In this document: positions 16,543 through 24,303 of the stretch, piece by piece
Layout: every line of letters starts with the position of its first letter
Numbering within the stretch: position 1 is the first letter of the stretch
Assembly: GCF_018070575.1 (NCBI RefSeq)
Contig: NZ_JAGPXN010000002.1
Span: 1 to 64,000, forward strand
Direction: 5' to 3'
DNA from: Micromonospora sp. C31
GTDB taxonomy: Bacteria > Actinomycetota > Actinomycetes > Mycobacteriales > Micromonosporaceae
Length of the DNA stretch: 64,000 nt
Program-made: the position numbers and the translations under genes
Notes under the pieces: model-generated
What the model saw: the letters and a program-made list of their open reading frames with translations, nothing else
What the model was told of the DNA's origin: nothing
The model's database searches: none

Positions 16543-17897
16543 CCGGACCCGCCGGGGTACCCCTGCTGACGATGGCTCTGCGGGTCGAACACGACATCTT
16601 CGTCGTGCGGCAGCGGGGCCGCGAGGTCGCCGCCGCGGTGGGGCTGGAGCACCAGGACCAGGTACGCATCGCCACGGCGCTCAGCGAGGTCGCCCGGGAC
16701 CTGCTGCACTCGGTCGGCGGGGCGCAGGTGACGTTCGTACTCGTCGACGACGCCGACGGCAGGCGGCACCTCCGGGTGGACCTCCTCCCGGTGCGTCCGC
16801 TGCCCGGCGGGCGGTACGAGCCGCAGTCCGGCGCGGTGGCGCGGTTGGTGGACAAGTTGGGCGTGGTGACAGGCGAGGGGGATACGGTCGTGAGGATGTC
16901 CCGACGTGTTCCGGCCACCGCAGAGGTGTCGACTCCCGAGCGTCTCGCCGAGCTCCGGTCCGAGCTCGAGCGGAATGCCCCGGGCAGTGCCCTGGACGAG
17001 TTGGCCGCCCAGAACGCGCAACTGATCGCCGCCCTCGACGAGGTACGCAGCCAGCGCGACGAGCTGGCCGTCCTGAACGAGGAACTGGCCGAGACCAACC
17101 GTGGCGTGGTGGCGCTCTACAACCAGCTCACCGAGGAGCTGGAGGAGACCAACCGTGGCGTGGTGGCCCTCTACGCCGAACTGGACGAGAAATCCGCCCA
17201 GTTGCGCGCGGCGAGCGAGTCGAAGAGCCGGTTTCTGGCGAACGTCAGCCACGAGCTGCGGGCACCCGTCACCGCGATCATGGGGCTGGGCCGGCTACTG
17301 GGCGACTCCGCCTCCGACCCGCTCACCGCCGAGCAGGCCCGCCAGGTCGGGCTGATCCGCTCGTCGGCGGGTGACCTCCTCACGCTGGTCAACGAGCTGC
17401 TCGACCTGGCCAAGGCAGAGTCGGGCCGGATCGAGCCCGACTGGAGCGAGGTCGACCTGCGGCCGGTCTTCGGTCAGTTGCGCGGCACGCTGCGGGCCCT
17501 GGCCACCCGGCCCGACGTCGAACTGGTGGTGGAGGAGCCGCCCGTTCCGGCGACGCTGCGTACCGACGAGGTGCTGCTCGCCCAGGTCCTGCGCAACCTG
17601 CTGCACAACGGGCTCAAGTTCACCGAGCGCGGGGAGGTGCGGCTGCGGGCGGAGCGGCGGGACGACCAGTGGTCGCTCAGCGTGTCCGACACCGGCGCGG
17701 GTATCCCTCCGGAGCTGCACGAGCGGATCTTCGAGGAGTTCTACCAGGTCCCCGGCGCGACCCGGATCGGTGGCACCGGCCTCGGCCTGCCGTACGCGCG
17801 GCGGCTGGTGACCCTGCTCGGCGGGGCCCTGGCGGTGTCCAGCGAGCCGGGCCGGGGCAGCACGTTCACGGTCACCCTGCCCGTGGGAGGAGCGTGA
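16539..17897 (+). CDS. Soluble sensor histidine kinase in stressosome operon
   Basis: The 452-residue kinase has no membrane segment. Residues 1-95 look like a degenerate RsbW/T-type ATPase fold lacking the G boxes. A coiled coil (about 140-225) follows that contains the decapeptide ETNRGVVALY twice. Next are HisKA (NVSHELRAPVTAIMG, His238) and HATPase_c (LLHNGLKF, DTGAGIPPE, GGTGLGLPYARR). GTG 16539, overlapping the upstream TGA with CCGGGGA before it, is preferred over ATG 16533. Its partner is probably the receiver-phosphatase encoded next, linking stressosome and two-component signalling. Confidence 0.88.
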   Translation: MTGPAGVPLLTMALRVEHDIFVVRQRGREVAAAVGLEHQDQVRIATALSEVARDLLHSVGGAQVTFVLVDDADGRRHLRVDLLPVRPLPGGRYEPQSGAVARLVDKLGVVTGEGDTVVRMSRRVPATAEVSTPERLAELRSELERNAPGSALDELAAQNAQLIAALDEVRSQRDELAVLNEELAETNRGVVALYNQLTEELEETNRGVVALYAELDEKSAQLRAASESKSRFLANVSHELRAPVTAIMGLGRLLGDSASDPLTAEQARQVGLIRSSAGDLLTLVNELLDLAKAESGRIEPDWSEVDLRPVFGQLRGTLRALATRPDVELVVEEPPVPATLRTDEVLLAQVLRNLLHNGLKFTERGEVRLRAERRDDQWSLSVSDTGAGIPPELHERIFEEFYQVPGATRIGGTGLGLPYARRLVTLLGGALAVSSEPGRGSTFTVTLPVGGA

Positions 17898-19438
17898 CCG
17901 TGGAGGGTGGCCCGGCGACGGTGCTGGTGGTCGACGACAGCCCCACCAAGCGCTACCTCCTGGTCAGCTGGCTCTCCCGGGCGGGCTTCGCCGTGCTGGA
18001 GGCCGAGACGGGCAGCGAGGCGCTGGCCCGGGTCGGGGTGGACGCGATCGACCTCGTGGTGCTCGACGTGCGGCTGCCCGACCTCAACGGGTTCGAGGTC
18101 TGTGAACGGATCAAGGCGGCGCACCCGGCGATGCCGGTGATCCACGTGTCCGCGCACGCGGTGGACGTGGCGGACCGGGCGCAGGGGCTGACCCGGGGGG
18201 CGGACGCGTACCTGGCCGAGCCGATCGAGCCGGAGGAACTGGTCGCCACGTCGCACGCGGTGCTGCGCTACTACCGGGCCCGGCAGCGCGCGGAACTGCT
18301 CGCCGAACGGCTGCTCGGGCTGGCCGACACCACCGTGGCGGTGCACTCCGCCCCGAACTTCGCGCGGCTGTTGGAGGCGGCGGCGGCCGGCGCCGCGCAG
18401 ATCTTCAAGAGCCCGGCCGCCGTGATCGCCGAGACGTTCGACGGCGACTGTCTCGCCGGGATCGTGGCCGGCCCCGGTGACCCGGCCACGGTCGTCCCCT
18501 GGATCGTCGACGACACCGGGGTGCCGACCGGGACGACGGTCCGGGTGGACGAGCCGGCAGCCTGGGGCCTGGTCGACTGGCCGGCGGACGACACGGTCAC
18601 GGTCGCCGCCGCCCGGCTGCGCGAGGACCGGGCGCCGCTCTACGTCGTCGTGCCCACCGCCACGCAGACCGCGCGTACCCCCGTGCTGCGGCAGCTCGCC
18701 CAGGCGGTGGCGGCGGCGGTGGAGGCGCAGCGCTCCTTCGACGAGGAGCACCGCATCGCGGTGACCCTCCAGCGCAGCCTGCTGCCGCGCCGGATACCGC
18801 AGGTCAACGGGCTCGACATGGCCGTCCGTTACGAGCCGGCGAGCGCGCAGACCGAGGTGGGCGGCGACTTCTACGAGCTGGTGATGCTCGACGGCCACCT
18901 GCTGCTGGCGATCGGTGACGTGGCCGGCCACTCGCTGCACGCGGCGACGGTGATGGCCGAGCTGCGGCACGCGGTGCGGGCGTACGCGGTGGAGGGGCAC
19001 CAGCCGGGCGAGATCCTGCACCGGGTCAACGAACTCATGCGCACCCTGCTGCCCGACGAGCTGGCCACGATCTGTGTGCTGCTGCTGCATCCGCCCAGCG
19101 GGCGGGTCCGGCTGGCCAGCGCCGGTCACCTGCCGCCGCTGCTCAGCCTGGACGGCAAGGTGGAGTTCGTGCAGCAATCGGCGCCGCTGCTCGGGGTCCG
19201 CGCGCAACGGCCGCCCGACCTGGAGTTCGTGCTGCCGGCCGGGGCGACGCTGGTGTTCTACACCGACGGCCTGATCGAGCGGCGGGACACCACGATCGAC
19301 GACGGGCTGGCCGCCCTGGCCGTCTCCGCCGCCTGGGTCGACGACGACCTGGACCGGTTCTGCGAGCGGCTCCTGGCCGAGCTGGCCCCGCCGGAGATCC
19401 ACGACGACGTCGCCGTGGTCGTCCTGCGCCGCAACTGA
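17894..19438 (+). CDS. Receiver-SpoIIE phosphatase output protein
   Basis: The 514-residue protein begins with a response-regulator receiver (about residues 10-125; phosphoacceptor Asp58 in VVLDVRLPD). It continues with a GAF-like middle (about 145-290) and ends in a SpoIIE/RsbU-type PP2C domain (about 300-510: VGGDFYELVM, IGDVAGHSLHA, FYTDGLIERRD, HDDVAVVVLR). The conserved receiver lysine is replaced by Glu109 (LAEPIEPEEL), which may alter the phosphorylation switch. GTG 17894 follows GGGAGGAGC and overlaps the kinase stop. It probably dephosphorylates a STAS antagonist, such as the one at 13321. Confidence 0.9.
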   Translation: MTVEGGPATVLVVDDSPTKRYLLVSWLSRAGFAVLEAETGSEALARVGVDAIDLVVLDVRLPDLNGFEVCERIKAAHPAMPVIHVSAHAVDVADRAQGLTRGADAYLAEPIEPEELVATSHAVLRYYRARQRAELLAERLLGLADTTVAVHSAPNFARLLEAAAAGAAQIFKSPAAVIAETFDGDCLAGIVAGPGDPATVVPWIVDDTGVPTGTTVRVDEPAAWGLVDWPADDTVTVAAARLREDRAPLYVVVPTATQTARTPVLRQLAQAVAAAVEAQRSFDEEHRIAVTLQRSLLPRRIPQVNGLDMAVRYEPASAQTEVGGDFYELVMLDGHLLLAIGDVAGHSLHAATVMAELRHAVRAYAVEGHQPGEILHRVNELMRTLLPDELATICVLLLHPPSGRVRLASAGHLPPLLSLDGKVEFVQQSAPLLGVRAQRPPDLEFVLPAGATLVFYTDGLIERRDTTIDDGLAALAVSAAWVDDDLDRFCERLLAELAPPEIHDDVAVVVLRRN

Positions 19439-19497
19439 CCGGCGTCTGGTCGCCCTCCGCCGCGTTCGGCCGGAACCGCCCTCGTACCCTGACCCCC

Positions 19498-20073
19498 ATG
19501 CCCACAAAGACGAGTGATCTGCTGGCAGTCGCCGCGCCCAGTGCCGTCGCGGTGGTCCGGGGGGTCTCGGACGACCAGCTGGACCTGCCGACCCCGTGCA
19601 GCGACTACGCGGTGCGCGACCTGCTCAACCACCTCTACGCCGTGGTGGTCAACTTCCAGGCCCTCGCGGCCAAGCGGCAGCCCGAGTGGGCGGAGAAGCC
19701 CGACCACCTGACCGAGGGCTGGCGGGACCGGTTCGAGGCGGAGGCCGCGAAGCTGGTCGAGGCGTGGTCGGATCCGGCCGCGCTGGACGGGGTGTCGCCC
19801 GGGATGGGGCTGCCGCAGGAGACGGTCGGCACCATGGTGCTGCTGGACCTGACCGTGCACGCCTGGGACCTGGCCGTCGCCACCGGGCAGCCGTTCCGGC
19901 CCGCGCCCGAGGTGCTGCCCCCGCTGTACGCCCTGACCGAGCAGATGGGGCCGATGGCCCGGGAGCGGGGCGTGTTCGCGGCGCCGGTGCGGACGTCGTC
20001 GTCGGACGCTCCGGAGATGGACCGCCTGCTCGCCCTGACCGGCCGGGACCCGGGCTGGTCGGCGGTCGGCTGA
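19498..20073 (+). CDS. TIGR03086-family (DinB-like) protein
   Basis: The 191-residue protein matches the mycothiol-dependent maleylpyruvate isomerase-like, TIGR03086 branch of DinB folds. CSDYAVRDLLNHL and LDLTVHAWDLAVATGQ supply the likely metal-binding histidines, and the C-terminal DRLLALTGRDPGW is typical. No ribosome site is present; TACCCT at 19485-19490 lies seven bases before the ATG, so the mRNA is probably leaderless. The reaction is unknown. Confidence 0.82.
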   Translation: MPTKTSDLLAVAAPSAVAVVRGVSDDQLDLPTPCSDYAVRDLLNHLYAVVVNFQALAAKRQPEWAEKPDHLTEGWRDRFEAEAAKLVEAWSDPAALDGVSPGMGLPQETVGTMVLLDLTVHAWDLAVATGQPFRPAPEVLPPLYALTEQMGPMARERGVFAAPVRTSSSDAPEMDRLLALTGRDPGWSAVG

Positions 20074-20165
20074 GCCCGACCTCCCGGGCGGTCCGCTGTT
20101 CCAGGGCGCGGTCCGCAACACCCTGACCATGGGCCCGCGTGGCATTCCCCGCCGCGCGGGCCTTC

Positions 20166-20195
20166 TTGACAGCGACTATTCACCCGGTGAATAGT
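20166..20195 (+). promoter_or_regulatory. Promoter and PadR operator
   Basis: A consensus -35 TTGACA (20166-20171) is followed by the perfect palindrome ACTATTCAC-CCG-GTGAATAGT (20175-20195), which covers the spacer and the -10 region (GAATAG at 20189). Transcription would start at or next to GTG 20202, giving a leaderless mRNA. A PadR dimer bound here would block the promoter, so autoregulation is likely. Confidence 0.75.
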
Positions 20196-20201
20196 GGCGG
20201 C

Positions 20202-20738
20202 GTGTCCACACCGCACGTGTTGCTCGGGCTGCTGGCCGCCGGCAGCCGGCACGGCTACGAGCTGAAGCGGGCCCACGACGAGCGCCTGCCCCGCGCCCGG
20301 CCACTGGCGTTCGGGCAGGTCTACTCGACGCTCGGCCGGTTGCAGCGCGACGGCCTGGTGGCACCGTCCGGGCAGGAACGCGAGGGTGGCCCGGAGCGCA
20401 CCGCGTACGCGCTGACGGCCGACGGCCGGGCCGCGCTGGAGCGGTGGCTCGCCGAGGTCGAGCCGCCGATGCCGTACGTCGCCAGCACCCTCTTCGCGAA
20501 GGTGGTCGTGGCGCTGCTGGTGGCCGACGCGGACCGGGCCCGCGACTATCTCGTCGCCCAGCGGCAGGCACACACCGAGCGGCTGCGCGAGCTGACCGCG
20601 GTGAAGACGGCGCCCTCGGCCAGCCTCGACGACATCGTGGCGGCCGACTTCGCCATCGCCCATCTCGACGCGGACCTGCGGTGGCTGCGGACCACCCTGG
20701 ACCGCGTCGCCGACTGGCACCGGGAGGTGCACTCGTGA
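20202..20738 (+). CDS. PadR-family transcriptional regulator
   Basis: The 178-residue repressor has the PadR winged helix (HVLLGLLAAGSRHGYELKR, LAFGQVYSTLGRLQRDGLV) and a C-terminal helical dimerisation part with ADFAIAHLDADLRWLRTTLDRV. GTG 20202 is chosen because it lies just after the operator and promoter; an in-frame GTG at 20187 lies inside the palindrome. It overlaps the ABC ATPase gene by four bases (GTGA), so the three-gene unit is self-controlled. The signal may be a drug or membrane stress, by analogy with other PadR-ABC pairs. Confidence 0.9.
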   Translation: MSTPHVLLGLLAAGSRHGYELKRAHDERLPRARPLAFGQVYSTLGRLQRDGLVAPSGQEREGGPERTAYALTADGRAALERWLAEVEPPMPYVASTLFAKVVVALLVADADRARDYLVAQRQAHTERLRELTAVKTAPSASLDDIVAADFAIAHLDADLRWLRTTLDRVADWHREVHS

Positions 20739-21436
20739 CGCAACTTCAGGCTCGCGGCGTGGTCAAGGCCTACGGGCGCACACCCGCGCTGCGCGGCGTC
20801 ACCCTCGACGTCACCGAAGGGGAGATCGTCGCCGTCACCGGCCCGAGCGGCTGTGGCAAGTCCACCCTGCTGCACTGCCTCGCCGGCATCCTGCGCCCGG
20901 ACGCCGGCGAGGTGAGCTGGAACGGGCACCGGATCGACACCTGGTCCGAGGCGGCGCGGTCCCGGCTGCGGCGCACCGAGTTCGGGGTGCTCCTCCAGTT
21001 CGGGCAGCTCGTCGCCGAGCTGACCGCCGCCGAGAACGTCGCCCTTCCGCTGCTCCTCGCCGGCACCGGGCGGCGAGCGGCGCGGACGGCTGCCCTGTCG
21101 TGGATGGACCGCCTCGGCGTGGCCGAGCTGGCCGACACCCGGCCGGGCGAGATGTCCGGCGGGCAGCAGCAGCGCTGCGCCATGGCGCGGGCCCTGGTCA
21201 CCGAGCCCAGGGTGCTCTTCGCCGACGAACCGACCGGCGCGCTGGACACGCTCACCGGCGAGCAGGTGCTCACCCAGCTCGTCCGGCTCGCCCGCGAGCA
21301 GCGGACCACGGTCGTCCTGGTCACCCACGAGCCGCAGATCGCCGCGTACGCCGACCGCGAGGTCATCCTCCGCGACGGCATGGTCGACCACACCGGGCTC
21401 GGCCTCGACACGCCGCTGCCGGGCGGGCGCCGGTGA
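20735..21436 (+). CDS. MacB/LolD-type ABC transporter ATPase
   Basis: This 233-residue ATPase shows Walker A GPSGCGKST, the Q-loop region LLQFGQLV, signature MSGGQQQR, Walker B VLFADEPTGALD and the H-loop in VTHEP. The set is typical of ATPases paired with FtsX-like permeases for antimicrobial peptide, lipid or lipoprotein traffic. It starts with GTG inside the padR stop and overlaps the permease gene by four bases. Confidence 0.93.
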   Translation: MTQLQARGVVKAYGRTPALRGVTLDVTEGEIVAVTGPSGCGKSTLLHCLAGILRPDAGEVSWNGHRIDTWSEAARSRLRRTEFGVLLQFGQLVAELTAAENVALPLLLAGTGRRAARTAALSWMDRLGVAELADTRPGEMSGGQQQRCAMARALVTEPRVLFADEPTGALDTLTGEQVLTQLVRLAREQRTTVVLVTHEPQIAAYADREVILRDGMVDHTGLGLDTPLPGGRR

Positions 21437-22953
21437 GGCCGTCGACCGTGGTCCGCCTCGCCCTGGCCGGCACCCGCACGGACACCGCCCGGGTGGTGCT
21501 GACCGCGATCAGCGCCGCCCTGGCCACCCTCGCCGCCCTGGCCGCGCTCACCGTCCTGGCGATCCCCACCCCACCCGCCACCGACGGCAACGCCAACCGC
21601 TGGTCTGAGCACTACTCCAACCAGCTGCTCGTCGAGCCGGGGCTGCGCGGTGGCACCGCCTTCGCCCTGCTGCTGCTCATGATCCCCGTGCTGGCGCTGG
21701 CCGGGCAGTGCGCCCGGCTCGGGGCCCCGGCGCGGGACCGCCGGCTGGCCGCGTTCCGGCTGGCCGGCGCCACTCCGGGCCAGGTCACCGGGATCGCCGT
21801 GCTGGAGACCGGCCTGGCGAGCCTGCTCGGCACGCTGGCCGGCGCGTCGGTCCACTTCGCCGGCCGGGAGCTGTGGGACCGTCCCGACGCCGAAGGCCGG
21901 CTCGCCCTCCCCACCGACGTGCTGCCCGCCCCGGGCGTGCTGGCGGCCGTGCTGGCGGGGCTGCCGGTCGTGGCGGCGCTGGCCACCGCGCTGATGCTGC
22001 GCCGGGTGACCACTACTCCGTTCGGCGTGCTGCGTACGCACCGCCGGGAACGCGGCCCCCGGCCCTGGGCGGGCGTCCTCATCGTCGCCGGGCTGACCGC
22101 CTTCGTCGCCGTCGAACCCGTCACCAGTTGGTACGGCCGGCGCGACTCCGACGTGCCGTCGTGGCTGGTGCCGGTACTGCTGGTCGCCGGCGGGCTGGCC
22201 GCCATGATCGGGGTGGTCGTCGGCACCGGCTGGATCTCCTGGACCGCCGGCCGGCTGCTGCACCGCCACGCCCGGGGGCCGGCCGCGCTGCTCGCCGCCC
22301 GCCGGCTGATGGCCGACCCGTGGGCGGGCAGCCGCACCTTCGCCGCACTGCTGGCGGCGGTGCTCCTCGGCGCGGGCGCGGCCGGGCTCCGGGAGTACTT
22401 CGTCGCGGCGGACGAGCTGAGCCGGCGGACCGGCGCCGGACTGGCCGGCGGCGACTTCTACCTGCGGACCATGGACCTGGTCGACCTGGCGGTGGCGGTG
22501 GCCATGCTGGTCGCCGCGGGCGGGCTGGTCGTCGCGGTGGTGGAGGGGATCACCGCCCGGCGGCGGACGTACGCGGCCCTGGTGGCGACCGGGGTGCCCC
22601 GACCCGCGCTCGGCCGCTCCGTCGCCTGGCAGTCGCTGGCCCCGGCCGTGCCGGCGGTGGCCGTGGCCCTAACCGTGGGCCTGCTGCTGGCCCGGGGGCT
22701 CTTCCGTGCGCCGACCGCCCTGCACTACGACGAGGTCTGCGACGCCACCGCGCAGCTCTGCGCCGACCCCGCGACCCGGGAGCGCTACATCCGGGTCGTG
22801 ACGATGCCGGAGGTGACCGTGCCGATCGGCGTGCCCCTGGAGCAGCTCGCGATGCTCGGGGCCGGCGCCCTGGCGGCGGTGCTGGTGACGGTCGGCGTCG
22901 GCCTGCTCTTCCTGCGCGCGGGCACGGCCGTGGAGGAGCTGCGGGCGACCTGA
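21433..22953 (+). CDS. FtsX-like ABC transporter permease
   Basis: The 506-residue permease has about ten membrane segments. The FtsX core appears twice: AGATPGQVTGIAVLETGLASL near residues 110-130 and TYAALVATGVPRPALGRSVAW near 380-400 (cited in short form). An extracellular loop near residue 430 holds two cysteines (DEVCDATAQLCAD) that may form a disulphide. It pairs with the preceding ATPase. The substrate is unknown. Confidence 0.88.
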   Translation: MRPSTVVRLALAGTRTDTARVVLTAISAALATLAALAALTVLAIPTPPATDGNANRWSEHYSNQLLVEPGLRGGTAFALLLLMIPVLALAGQCARLGAPARDRRLAAFRLAGATPGQVTGIAVLETGLASLLGTLAGASVHFAGRELWDRPDAEGRLALPTDVLPAPGVLAAVLAGLPVVAALATALMLRRVTTTPFGVLRTHRRERGPRPWAGVLIVAGLTAFVAVEPVTSWYGRRDSDVPSWLVPVLLVAGGLAAMIGVVVGTGWISWTAGRLLHRHARGPAALLAARRLMADPWAGSRTFAALLAAVLLGAGAAGLREYFVAADELSRRTGAGLAGGDFYLRTMDLVDLAVAVAMLVAAGGLVVAVVEGITARRRTYAALVATGVPRPALGRSVAWQSLAPAVPAVAVALTVGLLLARGLFRAPTALHYDEVCDATAQLCADPATRERYIRVVTMPEVTVPIGVPLEQLAMLGAGALAAVLVTVGVGLLFLRAGTAVEELRAT

Positions 22954-23002
22954 GCCCGCCGTCCTCCGGCGGCGGCGGGCCGTTGGCCGGCGCCGGGCCG
23001 CA

Positions 23003-23191
23003 TCAGGCGGCGAACAGGCCGGCGGAGAGCGCGAGCAGCGTCCCGGCGGCGGCGGAACAGCAGCACACCAGCAGGAACGCGACCACCGCGAGGATCGCCC
23101 AGACGCGCCGGTCGCGCGCCGCCGCCCGCCAGCCCGGCGCCGGTCCGTCCCCGGCCGGCTCGTCGTCGTCCACCCCGTCGCCCCCGGTCAC
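23003..23191 (-). CDS. Small single-pass membrane protein
   Basis: A 62-residue protein starts at GTG 23191. It has an acidic, Gly/Pro-rich N-terminal half and one membrane segment (VWAILAVVAFLLVCCCSAAAG) with three adjacent cysteines, a possible acylation site. The ribosome site is weak. It is a lone gene of unknown function in a 343-base gap between the permease and the dehydratase. Confidence 0.5.
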   Translation of the reverse strand: MTGGDGVDDDEPAGDGPAPGWRAAARDRRVWAILAVVAFLLVCCCSAAAGTLLALSAGLFAA

Positions 23192-23296
23192 CCCGGCAGT
23201 CTAGGTGGCCGTTCCCGCCGTCTCTGCCGTTCCCGCCGTCTCTGCCGGAACGACACGGTACGGTCGGCATCCCCCCGGCTCGGGCAGGATGGGGCG

Positions 23297-24238
23297 ATGG
23301 AGCTGGTCTCGATCACCGACGTCCGTACCGCCGCCGCCGACCTCGCGGGCACCGTGCTGCGTACCCCGTTGCTGCGGACCGGATGGGACGCGGAGCTGTG
23401 GCTCAAGCCGGAGAGCCTGCAACCGGTAGGGTCCTTCAAGCTGCGCGGCGCGACCCACGCGGTCGCCCGGCTGACGCCCGAGGAGCGGGCACGCGGCGTG
23501 GTCACCCACTCCTCGGGCAACCACGGCCTGGCCCTGGCGTACGCGGCCCGGGCGGCCTGCGTGCCGTGCCGGATCGTGGTGCCCGAGGGCGCCCCGGCGG
23601 CGAAGGTGGACCGGATCCGGGCGCTGGGCGTCGAGGTGCTGCTGGTGCCGCCCCCGCGACGCGGCCCGGAGGCGGAGCGGATCGCCGCCACGACGGGCGC
23701 GGTGCTGGTCCCGCCCTTCGACGACCGGCGGATCGTCGCCGGGCAGGGCACGGTCGGGCTGGAGATCGTCGAGGACCTGCCCGACGTCGACGTGGTGCTG
23801 GTGCCCGTGGGCGGCGGTGGGCTCTCCTCCGGCGTCGCGACCGCCGTCACCGCGTTGCGCCCGGCGGCGACGGTGATCGGCGTCGAGCCGGAACTCGCCG
23901 CCGACGCCCGGGACTCGCTGGCGGCCGGCTCGGTGGTGGTCTGGGGCGAGGAACGCACCTACCGGACGATGGCCGACGGGCTGCGCCTGCCGCCGTCCGA
24001 GCTGACCCTCGCCCACCTGCGGGCCCGGCTCGACCGCATCGTCACGGTGACCGAGGAGGAGATCCGGGCCGCGATGGGCCGGCTGGTCCTCGACGCCCGC
24101 CTGGTGGTGGAGCCCAGCGGCGCGGTGGCCGTGGCCGCCCGGCTGTTCCACGCCGGCGAGCTGCCGCCGGGTCGTACGGTCGCGGTGGTCACCGGCGGCA
24201 ACGTCGACCCGGCGGTGCTGGCCGGCATCCTCGGCTGA
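23297..24238 (+). CDS. Threonine/serine dehydratase-like PLP enzyme
   Basis: This 313-residue fold-type II PLP enzyme should deaminate threonine or serine. PVGSFKLRGA holds the PLP lysine (Lys48), SSGNHGLALAYAA the substrate-binding asparagine loop, and PVGGGGLSSG the phosphate-binding glycine loop. There is no C-terminal ACT domain, so it is like catabolic or racemase-type members rather than biosynthetic IlvA. The gene stands alone and is convergent with oligopeptidase B; the 54-bp repeat lies between the two stops. Confidence 0.87.
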   Translation: MELVSITDVRTAAADLAGTVLRTPLLRTGWDAELWLKPESLQPVGSFKLRGATHAVARLTPEERARGVVTHSSGNHGLALAYAARAACVPCRIVVPEGAPAAKVDRIRALGVEVLLVPPPRRGPEAERIAATTGAVLVPPFDDRRIVAGQGTVGLEIVEDLPDVDVVLVPVGGGGLSSGVATAVTALRPAATVIGVEPELAADARDSLAAGSVVVWGEERTYRTMADGLRLPPSELTLAHLRARLDRIVTVTEEEIRAAMGRLVLDARLVVEPSGAVAVAARLFHAGELPPGRTVAVVTGGNVDPAVLAGILG

Positions 24239-24242
24239 ACTT

Positions 24243-24296
24243 GTAAGGAAGGGCCCCTTCCTATACAGGATCCGATAACAAGGGGCCCTTCCTAAC
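24243..24296. repeat. 54-bp palindromic repeat, copy A
   Basis: This 54-base element begins GTAAGGAAGGGCCCC and ends GGGGCCCTTCCTAAC, so its ends are inverted copies of each other, with a less conserved centre. Copies of exactly the same length lie at 38941 and 49791. Here it occupies the gap between two convergent genes, four bases after one stop and seven before the other, where it may act as a bidirectional terminator. Confidence 0.9.
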
Positions 24297-24303
24297 GCCC
24301 CGC

